Numbered from the stretch's first letter, positions 20,531 to 33,970 are shown. The stretch is 64,000 nt of DNA from Progne subis subis (GCA_022316685.1 JAKJHU010000259.1:62001-126000), one strand, 5' to 3'. A program made the numbers and translations. Notes: generated by a model not told the origin, from the letters alone.

Positions 20531-23500
20531 CAAAGTTTGAGAGAAGTCCTCTTTCTTCCCCAAAAGCAGTTAATGGTTAAATTGGTTTCAAGGCATGTTA
20601 TTTGCAGTGTCTACTTAGCCCTTGACTGTAATGGTCATGTTTTTGTTGCTTTAATTTGCATACACAAAGTGAGCTTTATTTCAGTCCATTAATATGGCAT
20701 AAGGGTAGGATATATTGGAAAAACACCCTTTAAAATTTTGGTTTCAAGTGAGACAGTTCTTATTTATTGCAGGAAATACAGTGACATGACAAAAACAATA
20801 GCAAGGATGAGCTGTTTATTATATGTTTTCTCTCAGTGGTTAATAGTTTCAAGAAATCCTAATTGCAAAATTTGCTTTTTTATGTTCAGTTAAAAAAAAA
20901 AAAAAAAAAAGCATTAAAAAAAGTGCTTTCTGTAATTTTATTAATTTCTCCCTTTACATATTTATTTTTCTCAATATTTTGTCAATATTTATTTGCATTA
21001 ACAGAGTTTGTGAATCAACCCCTTCTTAATTCTGCATTTCTCTCAGTATTGATATACTTGTTAATATTTAACTTGTTTGTTAATATCAGTTTGGAATTAA
21101 ACTTCAGGCTCATAATAGGTGTGGAAATTGACAACAGAATGTAAACTGGAAATGATAATTTTTAGGTTCTAAGAAGTTTCCAAGATTTTTCTTTTTTTTA
21201 TTATTCAAGCTTATGTCAAAAACTACTCTTGCCAGTGCTTGACAAAACTTACATGCTTGATGTTTTCTCCAAGGTCTGAACTACCGAACTAATTGTATTT
21301 TTAGAATATGGTTTTGTGTTATTATTATGCTGGATTTGTACTTCATTAGCTTTCATGCAACAACAGATTGTATAGTTCTCATGGAGATGTGATGATAATT
21401 AATACTTTATAATCCTTCAAAAAGAATTGTAATGTTTGTATTTGATAAGGATAGTGCAATGCCACTTTTTTACATTTCCAGGAAGCATGTTTCTTCTGAT
21501 ATCTCTTTTAAAAATTGGTTTGATATTGTAATGGAAATTTCCAGTTTCCAACAAATACCTAAACGAACATGGGTTTATTTGTACAGTGGGTTTCAGTTTA
21601 AGTCTGTATACAGAAGGCAATTAGTCCAATGCACTCTCTGTTGATTTCCTTGACCACAAAAACACAGTAAAATACTGCTGGCATTAATCAGAGGACCATG
21701 GCTTGATGAGGGCTCTGCAGGTCTGATTGGTTAAAATGTTGCAAAGAGAAAAGCAAGTGTTATGCTTATCAGCTAGTATCATGAGTAGTGATACGGCTGT
21801 AGGGAGTAAATTAATCTGATAGAAAGTTGGTTTTTACTTGCCCCTGAAAGCAGGCTTGCTTCATCTGCCTGTGGTAGATGAAAGAGGAAAACATTAAAAT
21901 AGTAAGAAAAAAAATGGAGAGGGCTCAGCTTGTAATCTTGTTTGAATGGAAATACTCAGGGTTAAAGGGTATGTGGAAAAAGTGGAAAAAAATATGTACT
22001 TTTCTTTTCCCTTACCAGAAAATACAAAGTAATCAGTAGAGGTCTATTCTGTCGGTTGCAAGGGCAGGCCTATTATTTACTATTTAACAAGAAAAGGGAA
22101 TTAAAATATTTTACATTTTTAGTTGTAGCAATTTGATATTAATCCTATTTAGTAATGTAAATTCTCGAATAAGAAGTATGTAACAAAATGCACATTTTCA
22201 AAATTTGATGCCGTGTTAGTTTTCAGTTTTAAAATTCGTTGGGTTATGGTGACTAGACAGTAGGTAGTTCGTGGGAACAAATTTTGATTTGTACACAAGA
22301 TACTGAACTGTCAGTAACTAATCAATGATGTTGCCTGATGCTAGGGAGATCTGTACATATTATGCTTTTTTGAGTGAAATATCATAACACCAGTTCTAAC
22401 TTTTCAAGTTTAGATGATTCTGCTGCACAAATGTATCATGGTATATAAATATTTGTACATTAATGGGCATGATTTTTTAAGTACATTTACCCTTTCTAAA
22501 GATGGCTATGGAGCAGGACAGGAATTAATCTGAAGAACAAAAAGTAGGGAAAAAAGTGGGTTATCTTCATAATTTTAGATATTCATTGCATTAAAGTGAT
22601 CACATTAGAATTTCCCAAGATTTTCAGAAAAACTGTAGTTTCAGCATTCTTAAACCATAAGCAGAGAGAAAATAAATGTGATTTAACCTTGAAAATAGGC
22701 AGAATTATATAAGTCAGTAGCTTAAATACTGTTTTTAATCAGAGTAGAGTCTTGAGTATGAAACATGAAAACGTCTAATTTTCCATAACGGTTTTAAATG
22801 GCATACTTTCTTAGGTTGTATTGATTGGCTATTGCATTATAGTTTTTATGAACTTCATTCAAGCATAAGACGGGATTATTTTTTCAGTGCTCTTACACCC
22901 GACAGACTCACTGCTTCATATTTTTATCTCAAATTTTCTAATGTTCTCTAGGTAAAAAGTAGTACCAGTGTATTAACTCTTTGACTTGGCACTTTTAAAT
23001 GATATCGAATTGCAGCAATATTTTATCTTTAATTGATTGGTCAGATTTCTCCTTCTTTGTCAGACTAGATTTAAATCATAGGCATGGGGCTACTTTTCTA
23101 TCCCTTTCATAGTCTTTTCTTCCCACTGTAGAGAAAACACTTACTTAATTCACAAGACTATTGGGATGTACAGCTAGCAAAAATGATTGTCACTATATGC
23201 AGCAAACTCAAGTGTTTTAAAATGTGACAATGCAGTAGTCAGATTGAAAGATTTCCCAGCAGAACCATACCTGTCAGTAACATATATTGACAGTTAATGG
23301 TCTTACAGTATGGTTATGCAGTGTTGATCAGAAATCAGACTAGTGACTGTTCTTGCTGAAGATGCGAGCTTTACTTGCCTGCTGGTTACACTGCAGCTGT
23401 TGTTAGTCAAAGGAAGAGGCCTAGAGGACTTGGCTGCATTTGATGCAAGGAAAAAAATAAACTCTGTTTTATTACATTAAGAATACCAATAGAATTCCTG

Positions 23501-26187
23501 CCCCTTCCCGCACCTTACCTTCCCTAATCCTATCAACAGGATCCCAAGTGCATGATTTCCTTATGAATATTTCCTCTATCAAAGCTTCACACCTTATTAC
23601 TCAGAAATAATAGTGTTGTTTATATAAATAATAAAAGATTTAAGAAATATGCCTGCATATTTATAATCGTATGTATTGAGTACAATGAAAAAAAAAGTGT
23701 GAACTGGACAGTTCATAAGAAGAATATTTTTCTTGTTACAGGAGCAAAAACTCCAAGCCTGAAATATTCTGTGTATTTTGATATATGATATATGCAGAAA
23801 AACCTCACTTGACTAGTGGGGTGTTCCAAAGGTAGTTCTTTTCCCTCTCTGAAGGAGAAGAAAAAAATCTGCTACACTACCTGGAAACAAATTTTCAGGC
23901 ATTATTTACTGCACCAATGTACTGTACAGGCTGAAATCTGTTACAGCTTGATTTCAGACACAAGTCTGGTGAGGAGTGAGTGAGCAAGAATGCTGACTCT
24001 GTAGATGAGTCAGATTGCCTCTTTATGGAAATTTGTGTTAATTAAATTTATGTATGTGTTTTACAAATTAATTTGAGGAAATGAAGACTGAAAAGGGCTT
24101 TAAATACAGAAAACAGCAATTTTGCTCAAAATGAGTTGTATGCATTTAATATGTTGCTAGAAAGTATTAATTAATTGAAGTTGAGTTACCACAAAAGCTT
24201 ATGTTTGAACTCTTTCAGTGAGCACATCAAGTGGGGTTTCTCTTTTTCAGAGCTAAAACCCCTTAAATTGTTCAAAACGGCTTATCTGTTATTGACATCA
24301 ATATATGTGTCCCAGGTGGAGATTGTAAATGCGAGCTGTTGCATTTTTAAGTACAGATGGCTGATCCAACTTCATCATTACTAAACACTTTGACTGATAA
24401 ATTCTCTAGGTTTTTGGTTTTTGGTTTTGTTTTTTTTTCACATTTTCCACTATTTTCTTTCAGTGACTGGTTAGCTGTTGGAGACAGCAAGTGTCTGTAT
24501 ATGTACTGATTATAAATTACTGTCTGTATGAAACTTAAAGTAATAATCTTGCTTGGCTGTGTACATACACAGAAGCAGGAATGTGATTCTTGTACTAAGT
24601 GCTGCTATGTATTTCAGACTTCCATTTTAAATCACACAAATGTTGACCACACAAATATTTTAAGACCTGACTCTACTGAAGCAGTTTACTTAATATGCTT
24701 TTTCTAAGCTTTTTGCAAATTCGAAGTTATTTGAAAGTTATTGAAAGGTGTTCTATCCATTCTAATCACTTTCTGATAAGAAAATAAAAAAAAAATATTA
24801 AAAAGAACAGTATTTTGTTTCAAAAAGGATGGAGTCATCTGTTACAAACTCCCTGTTGATTAAATATAGCCTAGTTACTGAGAATTACTCAGGTTAATTC
24901 ACTCCTAATCATACCCCTATACAACAGGGATATACATCATCTCTTGAAAAAAAGCAGATGCTACATAGCTGTACGAATTACTGTAGCTGTAGCAGCAGTC
25001 TCACTCCAGAGTGTGTTGAGACAGAAGAATGAAATGGAGACATTGCTCTGAAACAATACACTTTGTATAAACATCAGTATAAAACTTTGGAGATCTATCT
25101 CCTTTTTATGGATTGCTTCTCCGTGTATATAAATCAGTTAAAATAATCCTTCAGCATAAAAGGACCATTTAATGAAATGTGGTCAGGTAATATGACTCAT
25201 AATAAATGTCTGATGTGAAAACATAAATGGAATGTAAAAATGTTTCAAAACCCAATGGAGCTGATTTTTGCTTTTGTGTATTACATCATAAAATCTGGAA
25301 CCCTTTTAGGAAAGCTGTTCTCAAGTATGATGTTTAAAAATCTGCCATTTGCTATTAAGCAGCCTCTTTTATAGGCCTAGCAGAGTAATAGAGTGATGTG
25401 ACTGGAAGGGTCATAAAGAGACTGTACAATATGTTACTACAGGAGTTTCTAATTAAATTTGTGATAATTCTTACCACCATGAGCTTACCACCAATATGGG
25501 GTTTTGCTGCGTAGTGGCAATCATAGGTGTCTACCAAATTCTGGGAGAAATTAGTGTGACAAGGCTTGTGTTGTGTTCTGGGCATTTTTGAGCCCTGCAC
25601 TAGATTCAGTTATCATGCTGTGTTACTATATTACTGTCAGTAGAGCAAAAGCAAGCAACTTAGTGTACTTAATTAGAAATCCAAGCAAGCAACTTAGTGT
25701 ACTTAATTAGAAATCCTTCTTAAACTGTTCTTTCAAACTTGATTCTAGAAGTTGCTGCATTAGTTTGCTTTCTAAAATGATTCTTCATTTGGCAGTGAAT
25801 TAAAAGCATATATACAGAGCAAATGAAACCTATTAAAAACAATTAAGGTTGCTTTGTCAAACACTTAAAACTTGAAGCATCAGGATGTAATTTAAATGCA
25901 TCTTGCTTGTGTTAAAATAGAATTTCTAATTATAGGCTTGCATATAGGCGTTCTTTCAGTGGAAAAATGTAAAATTTGGCTTTAAAGGATTTTCATAAAA
26001 TTGTCGCAAGCTGGTGGAGCATTCAGTGCTGAACAGTAACGTTTACCTTGGTAAGGCAGCAGATCATGATTTCTTTTGTCTCTATTAGACATTTCATAAA
26101 GAATGACAATCATCTTGTAAATGGGGTAATTTAATGAATAATAAATTCTTCTTTCTAAAGCATGTTTCTATTCCTTAAAAATGTGTT
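20531..26187. other. AT-rich sequence, no gene recognised
   Basis: Only short random frames. Contains A-runs (20890-20908) and a 34-bp tandem duplication listed separately. I recognise no transposon here. Confidence 0.5.
25649..25716. repeat. Perfect 34-bp tandem duplication
   Basis: The unit 25649-25682 is repeated exactly at 25683-25716, with no spacer and no mismatch. Such a clean two-copy repeat suggests a recent replication-slippage or repair event. Confidence 0.95.
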
Positions 26188-26193
26188 ATGTAG
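26188..26193. repeat. Target-site duplication ATGTAG (left)
   Basis: Repeated exactly at 26489-26494 on the other side of the solo LTR. Confidence 0.85.
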
Positions 26194-26488
26194 TGCTGCC
26201 TCCGCTGAGGCATAGCGACCTGGTTCCAGGAACGACACGGCAGCCACAGCCAGGCTGCTCAGGCCACCAGCTCACAGACACCAATGTGGTGGACAGCAAA
26301 TGACGTTTTATTAACTGATTACATGGAGTTATAAAACCTCTGTTTGCTACATCACATCCGTCTGCTTATGTTACAAATTAAGTGTTGCTTAGCTTATCAA
26401 GGACACTAAACAACTAAGTGTTGAGGGAGGGGTTCTGTCTGCCCGTACAACACGATATCTTCCGACCACCTGTCCTTAATTTCCCACA
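26194..26488 (-). mobile_element. Solo LTR, 295 bp, class II type
   Basis: Read on the minus strand it begins TGTGGGAAAT and ends GGAGGCAGCA, with AATAAAACG near 26305-26313 and a TTTATAA box near 26328-26338. Perfect 6-bp flanking repeats ATGTAG fix both ends. Its compact size and 6-bp duplication fit an alpharetrovirus-like family. It is not similar to the 701-bp LTRs at 14.7 and 19.8 kb. Confidence 0.85.
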
Positions 26489-26494
26489 ATGTAG

Positions 26495-27914
26495 ACTATA
26501 AAAACAGGCTATAAAATGCTTTCTGAATAGGTTTAGGTAACTTAAAAATTCCTTCATGGACTAATTGTCTAAAATTTAATGATGTTTGGAATGAAGACAT
26601 CTAAATCTATCAGCTGTGGTTTGTGGACAATTGGTTATTTTGTAGTCAGCTTCATCTTTGAATAAAATAGAGAGTTTGTGTAGCATCATCTAAAGTTGAT
26701 ACCTGAATTGCTTCTTCTCTTCATGTGTCATGTGATGAATCATTACATATTTCTTGACTTTGAACTTTTGAACGCATTATAGCTTTGACAGCTCATAAAT
26801 GTAAAATTACTTCTACAGAAGTGTAGCAGGCACTCTTTGCTGACAGTGTCAAACTGAAGTGCTACAGGTCTCTGCATCTCAAAGATAACTGGCTGCAATC
26901 TGCTTTGTCACTTCTGTTTGCATTCAATTCCACTGACTTGCCCTTCAGATAATGCTTTACAGGTTAGAGGAAATTGAGTATTGATTATAACAGTAGAGTA
27001 TTCTCAAATGGCTGGAACTATTCCTTCATATAACAGTATCTTCAGAAATGTATACATTTCATTTCAGGGCTTTGTCTCTGTCCAACCTAAAACTGTACAA
27101 CAATAAAATTTTGGGGTGTTGTTATAAGAGAAGTGTTCAGTGGGTTGAAAATACATTCTCCTGTATCTTTGCATGGGAGATAAATTTAAAAATAGTTGGC
27201 CAAATTAGGTTTACTTTTGTCCTGCTTTTAAGAAATAATCCCAGCAACCTTTAAAAACATGTAATGCTAAAGGAGAAAATTTTTCCTATTCATATGTTCT
27301 GTGAAGGACTGTGCAATAGCTTTTCCAGCTGCTAGAATAAGTTAGAGCAGAGAGCCAGTGATAAGATATTTTTGAGGAGTTAACAATTTTTGTGTTACTG
27401 GATTAAAATTTAGGTATGGATGTTTCATTTAAGTAGGTGTCATGTTCAGTATAGCTGAATTACTTGCTTTTTTTGGCTGCAATGGTAGAAATGAATTAAG
27501 AAGGTATTGCAGACTAACACTACTGCCTAACAAGTGAAAAGACATATATTTTTTATAGTTCTATAGCTTTCAATGTATAACTTACAACTTAAAAAAAAAC
27601 CCCAACAAACTATACGCTGAATTGGATTCAATGCATTTTAAAGTTTTTTTTTAGCAGTACAGTATTTAAGACATTCATTTCTGCATCTAATTTCAGTGTT
27701 ATAGTCCCCTAATCTTTTGCTTGCTAAACCAGTAAGTAGTAGTCACCTTGGGAATGCTTCCATATTCTTATGAGAAGGTTGTGTGTCTGTTTTATTACTT
27801 CACATACTCATTTTCCTTCATGATCTCACAGTGATGCAGCTTTTTAAAGGATTGTTTTGGCTATAGTTAAGAATTTAATTTTTCTAAGTCTTGCACAAAT
27901 GCAAGCTACTTTAT
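26495..27914. other. AT-rich spacer, nothing recognised
   Basis: No gene or repeat family recognised. Confidence 0.5.
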
Positions 27915-28706
27915 TATAGAATCACAGAATAATCGGTATTGGAAGGGAGCTTTAAAGACCATCTACTCCAACTCCCCTGTAATGACAAGGGACATCTTCA
28001 ACTTGGTCAGGAGGCCAATCCAGACTGACCTGGAATGTTTCCAGGGAGGGGGCATTTACCACCTCTCTGGGCAACATTCTCCAGTATTTCACCACCCCTA
28101 TTGTGACAAACATCTTCATTACATGTAGCCTAAGTTTTTTTTTCTTTTAGATTAAAACCATTACTCTTTGTCCTATCTCAACAAGCCCTGCTTAAAAAGT
28201 CTGTGCCCATCTTTCTTGTAAATCTCCTTTAGGTACTGGAAGACCACAATGAGGTCATCCCAGAGCTCTTTCTTCTCCAACCTGAACAACCCCAACTTTC
28301 TCAGCCTTTAGCCATTTGAAAGGTGTTCCTTCTGGTTGTTTCTGTGGCTCTCGTCTGGATTCACTCCAGCAGTTCCATGTCCTTCCTGTGCTGGGACCCC
28401 AGAGCTGGATGCAGGGTTCCAGCTGGGGTCTCACCAGAGCAGAGCAGAGGGGCAGAATCCCATCCCTCCCCTCCTGCCCATGCTGCTTTGGATGCAGCCC
28501 AGGACACGTTTGGTTTTCTGGGCTGGGAGTGCCCACGGCTGGGTCATGTCCAGCCTCTCACCCACCACTTGGTCAGGCAGGACTTGCCCTTGGTGAAGCC
28601 ATACCTGCTGTCTCAAGTCACCTTCCTGTCTTCCATGTGCACAGCTTCTAGAAGGATCATCCCAGATACAGAGAGGAGGCTGACAGGTTGGTAATTCCCA
28701 GGATAC
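27915..28706 (-). mobile_element. CR1 LINE, 3' part
   Basis: Minus-strand CR1: it begins with the inverted 3' tail (ATAGAATCACAGAAT at 27916) and runs back through the 3' UTR into the end of ORF2. The frame 28255-28536 (minus) still shows LCSALVRPQLE, typical of the CR1 ORF2 C-terminus. About 790 bp, 5' truncated at the T-rich tract beginning near 28710. Confidence 0.88.
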
Positions 28707-28786
28707 TCCTTGTTTTTTTTTTTGGTTTTTTTTTTTTTCTTTTTTTTTCTTTTTAATTGGTTTGGGGTTTTTTTTTTGGTTTTTTT
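28707..28786. repeat. T-rich low-complexity tract
   Basis: Runs of T with scattered G and C between two CR1 segments. It may be an expanded tract at the junction of the two insertions. Confidence 0.8.
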
Positions 28787-28839
28787 CACCAGAGTCTTCA
28801 CCTGACTACCATGGTTTTCAGGTATCATGGAGAGGGGCT

Positions 28840-29505
28840 TGCGTGGAATCGTGGAGTTGTTTAGGCTGGAAAAGACCTGTAAGATCATTGAGTCCAACCT
28901 TAAACCCTGTACTGCAAAGTCCACCATCCTTACACAATTGGACCCCTTCCCTATGCTCTTTGCTCTTCCCTGAAAATCTGTTCCTTCTTTCACCATGTCT
29001 TCATTTGCTTTGTGCTCTTTAGTTTGATCAGCTGGTCTGTGCTGTCCATGGTCTCTGACCTTGTTTGCCTGATTTCTTGCTCCTGAGGATTGTGCTCTGC
29101 AGAATGTATTCTTTAAGACCTGCCAGGTGTGTTCTGCTTCCTTGTCCCTGATGGCAGATTCCCTGGGGTCCTATTGACTAGCTCCTTTAGGTGATGGAAA
29201 TTTGCTTTCATGGAGTTCAAGACTTTTTTTCGTCTTCACCTCGCTCTCAGGTCTGCAAACTCCACCAGTGCCTCTCCATTTTGCTCCAGACTTGTCTCCA
29301 GTCTTGGTGTTTCCAGGTGGCTCACTTGCACTGGTGACCACCAGGTCCAGCCTTTCAGGCTCTCTGGTTGGAAAATCTATTGCATGTCTTAAGAGGTTAT
29401 CCTCCATGCATTCCAGGAGTCTCCTGAATTGCTCACTGTGCAACCTCTACAGTAGATGTCAGGGTAGTTGAAATACCTCCGCAGGACAAGAGCCTGCAAG
29501 CCATT
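28840..29505 (-). mobile_element. CR1 LINE, rearranged copy with endonuclease remnant
   Basis: 28843-28920 is a CR1 3' end (inverted; GGCTGGAAAAGACCTGTAAG). From about 28960 it changes to upstream ORF2 sequence. The minus frame 29171-29443 includes FRRLLECMEDN followed by PTRE, the conserved end of the CR1 endonuclease domain. The middle of ORF2 is therefore missing: an internal deletion, or two separate fragments side by side. Confidence 0.78.
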
Positions 29506-30480
29506 GATTGATTTAGATTTATTTCCACATTAATTATTGTTGGTTTTTTGTTTTTTTTTTTAATATAGATTGCAATCTAGAAGTAATGTGTTGATTTATA
29601 ACTAACATAATGTTATGAAAAAAGACAAGCCAAGATTTTTTGACATTTGAAGTAACTGATTATGCCTTATGCTCAGCTTTACCTTTTCATTGTTGTCTGA
29701 TACTTCATGTCTGTCCTGGGTGTTCAACTGAAACACTAATTAAAAAAAAATCAACAAGTGGTAGAGAACTTGCAGATTTCACTGACTTACCTTTTGTTAA
29801 AAGCATGACTAAAATGGATTGACTTGTGCAGTCTTGAGGAAACAATCCAAATATATTTGTGGCAGTACACGTGTGTTCTGCTTGAGAATCTGAATGTTGG
29901 AAACATGAGGCAACCATTTTGTAAGTATTTAGCACACTCTTACCACCATTTTGAAATGAAGGAATCCAGGAAACAGATTGTGAAATCTAAAGGAAAAAAT
30001 AGCATTAAACCAAGCAATTTTGACAGGAAAATTCAAGAAAGTAAATGCCTACTTCCTATGACTGAAATATTTAACCATCTTAGATGTCTATCTATCTGTT
30101 TACCTATCTGTGTGTGTATATGTCTGTGTATGTATGTGCTGTGGCTCTTATCACAAATAAATTATTTTACACTAGAAGTCCTAAGAGCTTCTGCTATAAA
30201 CAAAATAAGGTACTTATTTTTAATATATCTCCAAATCTTAAAACAGATACTATAATATTTGTCCCTAATTTTTCTAGACTTTTGTGGAGAAGAATATATT
30301 TTTAAATTGTGATTAAGAGTACTTGGGTATCTAAAGATAGGCATATTATCTTCTACATGTCTAATACCTGTTAATGTCTAACGTTACTATACATTTTCTC
30401 CTAGGTCAGTATTTCTTAGCTTCACTGAATTCGGACACTATATTTGTCTGACTTTTTCTTAGGGAATTTCTTTGAAGTAA
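29506..30480. other. AT-rich spacer, nothing recognised
   Basis: A short TCTA/TGTA microsatellite at about 30085-30140; otherwise nothing recognised. Confidence 0.5.
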
Positions 30481-30485
30481 GTGAC

Positions 30486-30640
30486 CAAAAAAAGCCTCCT
30501 GACCAAAAAAAAGCAAAACCAAACAAACACCTCCCCCCCCACCCTAAAACACAACAACAACAAACCAAAAAAGTCTACCCAAAAAGCCCCCCCCAAACAA
30601 CAATTAAAAAACAATAAAAACCCCTAAAATATTAAAAAAT
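30486..30640. repeat. A/C-rich low-complexity tract
   Basis: About 150 bp of A and C runs with few other bases, including C8 near 30533 and C7 near 30588. Confidence 0.85.
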
Positions 30641-31849
30641 ACAGCTTTTGTGCTGCAGAGAAGGCAAGGTTTTTTCTCTGAGACAAATCTCAAAGGTTTC
30701 TTTGTGTCACCATGCTATTTCAGAAAGCTGACAACAATGCATTACAATAATTGGGTTCTTCTGCTAGCACATTCTGACTCACCTACATTTTTGGCAAGAC
30801 AAATATCATTATGTTAAATTGGAAGGATGATACCTGATGTCCCATTTGCAAAACCTCTTGCATATCTGTCCTGTTTGAAAATGTTACCTTGTATGAGCAC
30901 TGTGCAATTCTTTCCATTCTTCTACAAACTCTGCTTGCTTTGAAATTTTCTGGGCATCTCATTGTTTTAAACAATATTTTTAGAAGAATTATGGAAGATG
31001 AATATTCGTTTCAAATGCAGTGCAAGTTAGTAACATGCTGGCATTTTATGCTGTCTGTTGAAATACATTTCATTATTAATAGAGGGCAAAAATCCTGACA
31101 TCTGGATATTCCTTGAGCCAAAAAGAGCATCCCAGCCACTTTATTTTGGATGATGGCTGAACTGTTGAGCTAATCTCGCAATTATTTTCTGGATTGTGGA
31201 GATTACTAATCTGTAGTATGTAGCTTAAACAATCTCAGCATAGTCCTAGGGCTTTTATGATACACAAATTCATTTGGTGTGTGTATAATGGTCATAAGTG
31301 ATTTTAAGAATTATGTAGCAACAATACAACAGTGTTCTCAGAACTGTAGTTCATTTGGCTTCCATGTTGGGAATCCTGAAGTTATTCATCATCAGCAAAG
31401 ATCGTGCCTCAGCTTTTTCTGAGGCAAACATGGTGACAGTTTTGGTAAGTCATCTACTTTGTGAAGTAGACTTACCCAGGAGGATAATTTAATAATAAAA
31501 GGAGTATCTTTTTTCCCAAAGAGTGAAAATTGGTATTTATAACAACAGGATTTTTTTTTTTTTCACTTTCTTCCTCTTTAAACAAATCTGGTCTCCATTT
31601 CTGCAGTGGGAAGTGTGAAAAATACTAGTATTTCAGCCAATACAAGTAGCTGATAACCTGTCGCTGCATTTGAAGATATGTGTGACACGCACAAAGGGCA
31701 AAAACTGTTTGTATGTGGAAACACAGCCATCACTTTCCCCTTTCTCCTCACTGTTTAAGAATTGATTTCTATGGTTAAGTTCTAAGCAAGTCCCACACAT
31801 GTATTTGTAATTAATTACAAACATTCTGCCAGCAGTGCATGGGGCAGGA
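30641..31849. other. Spacer, nothing recognised
   Basis: AT-rich, no gene or repeat recognised apart from a T-run near 31550-31563. Confidence 0.5.
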
Positions 31850-32235
31850 CACTCATCTCCAAGCAAAAATGGAGAGAACTCCTGAGATGTCTGAGGCCTG
31901 TCTCCCAGGCAGAAGTGCTAGGGGAGGAGTGCAGTGTGGCCTTGAGGTTGTGATGAGTGTCCAGGGTTTGCTCCTGGGGCTCAAGCAAGTATCTGTGAAA
32001 GGTGTGGGCTGAGGCCAGGCACACCAGGCCAGGCTGAGTTGCGGGAGCCGGGGTGGGACTGGAGCCTGTGTGGTACTGGACAGGCTGAAGAAGAAACAGA
32101 GGAGGTTACTTTTGTAACCAGTCCCTGATGGTTGGTGCTACTCCGAGTAAGGTGCCACAGATCCTGGTGACCCACAAGAGCGAAACTAGTGCACTCTCCA
32201 CTCTTCTGCATAGAAGCCAGGATGAGATAAGAATA
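31850..32235. other. GC-richer block next to CR1, unassigned
   Basis: A few hundred bases with higher GC than the surroundings, directly upstream of a CR1 copy. It may be a diverged upstream part of the same CR1 or another repeat. I could not match it by eye. Confidence 0.4.
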
Positions 32236-32790
32236 AAAGCAGTGTGGCCAGCAGGTCAAGGAGGTCAAGGAGACCCCACCTGGAACACTGCATCCATCTG
32301 TGGGGTTCCAGCACAGAAAGGACATGGACCTGTTGGAGTGAGTCCAGAGGAGGCCACCAAGATGATCAGAGGGATGGAGCACCTTTACTACAAAAAACAG
32401 CTGTAAGAATTGGGATTGTTTGGCCTGGAGAGGAGAAGGTTTCAGGGTATAGACTTCGAGTACATCAAGGGAGTCTGCAAAAAAGATGGAAAGAGACTAT
32501 TTGCAAGGGCATGTAGTAAGAAGACAAAGGCGAATAGTTTTATACAAGAGAGGGTAGGTTTAGACTAGATATTAAGAATTCTTTAATGTAGGGGTGGTGA
32601 GGCACTGGCCCAGGTTGCTCAGAAAAGTTGAAGAAGTCCCATCCCTGGCAATATTCAAGGCCAGACTGGATGGGGCTTTGAATAACCTGGTCTAGTGGAA
32701 GGTGTTCCTGACCATGACAGGGGCATTGGAGGTGGATGGTCTTCAAGGTACCTTCCAATCCAAAACATTCTTTGATTCGAAGATATCCCA
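32236..32790 (+). mobile_element. CR1 LINE, 3' part
   Basis: Plus-strand CR1: GTGGCCAGCAGGTCAAGGAG, then the remnant of the ORF2 C-terminus (EEATKMIRGMEHL near 32345-32385), then the 3' UTR with GGTTGCTCAG and CCTTCCAATCCAAAACATTC, and a degraded tail near 32770. 5' truncated and frameshifted. Confidence 0.88.
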
Positions 32791-33329
32791 TCCCTTGAAG
32801 ACACCAGTGAGGAATCTCTGGAAGGAGAAACCACACCCACAGCACACATTAGAAACCATAAAAAGAAATTATGAGTGCTCATTTTAAGTATCTCTCTGCA
32901 AAGGAGTACTGACCCCTTTTTCAGCCTGACAGGGATTTACCTGAAGTTTGCAGCTTTCCAGGTACTATGGCTTGGGATGTAGTCACAGAGACCAAAGTGT
33001 GATAGAAACAGGGATTGTTCTTCTCTCACGCAGGCATGATGTAGACCAGGACTTGGGCAGAATCAAACAAGATGGCAAAGTTCTGGGTGTATGATTGTAA
33101 GGGATTAGTGATCAGGTTACCTGCTCCTCTCTTTACTAGTAAGAGGAAAGAGTGTAGGTGGGAAATGTTGGAGCAGCCGCAGGACTGCCTGGGCACTTGA
33201 CTGTGCTTGCTGTGGTTGGCTACCAAGAAGCACTTTGCACAGTGTCCAGACTTGCTTTTCTCCCCCATGACAGACTTAGTAGAGCAAGTCAAATGTCCTC
33301 TTGGAGCCTGCATATGATGGAACAATGAA
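32791..33329. other. Spacer between CR1 copies
   Basis: No gene recognised. Moderate GC; it could hold an old repeat. Confidence 0.45.
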
Positions 33330-33970
33330 CAAATTGCATTGGACAGAGCCTTTGGCTGCTGAGGCAGCACCTATTACTTATCTCCATTTGGATATTGAGC
33401 CATTGACTGCAGTATTTTCTCTTTGGCTGCTGCTGTCCCGCCAATTCCTTCTCCATGGAATAGTTCATGCAGAAAATCTGTATCTCTCCAGTTTATTGGC
33501 AAGGATGTTTTGTATAACTGTATCAGAGGTCTGCAGCACTCTGGGGAGATACTGTTATTCTTGCCTTATCCAGCAACACAAGTCATCCTGTTGCAGATGG
33601 CAACCAGATTAGTCTGCATAGTTTTCCACTGGCGAAGCCAAGCTGACTGACTCTTATCACCTCCCTGTCTGCCATATGCCTTGGCACATCTTCCAAGATG
33701 ATCTGTTCCATGATCTTACTGGACTTAGGATATTTCTGAGGATCTCCATGGCAATGTTTCTCTGTTTTACAATCACCGGGCACTTCATCTGGCTGCCAGG
33801 ACTACTCAAATATGCTTAACAATGGCTAGGCATCTACATCAGCCATTTCCTTCAAGAACCTGAGGTGCATGCTATTGAATCCTATAGTCTTCTGCATGTT
33901 TGAGTTCTTCCAATGATCTTACAATAATGGAAAGGAATTAACTCCTCCAGTCCCCACCTTAAGCTTCAGG
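33330..33970 (-). mobile_element. CR1 LINE, old ORF2 fragment
   Basis: Minus-strand CR1 ORF2 sequence, strongly diverged: CCAATTCCTTCTCCATGG, then CCAAGATGATCTGTTCCATG near 33690-33712 and AACCTGAGGTGCATGCTATT near 33857. Neither end is clear and no frame is open. Confidence 0.7.

Noticed and set aside
20159..20563. Antisense frames over the LTRs (also 14974-15532)
   Set aside because: Shadow frames of the LTR and PBS-like array, repeated in both LTRs.
28613..28996. 127-aa minus-strand frame with a poly-Lys core
   Set aside because: It crosses the T-rich tract and two CR1 pieces; it is a composite of repeat DNA.
30486..30640. Possible CRISPR-like or tandem array
   Set aside because: Irregular A/C low-complexity DNA without repeat-spacer structure, in a vertebrate genome.
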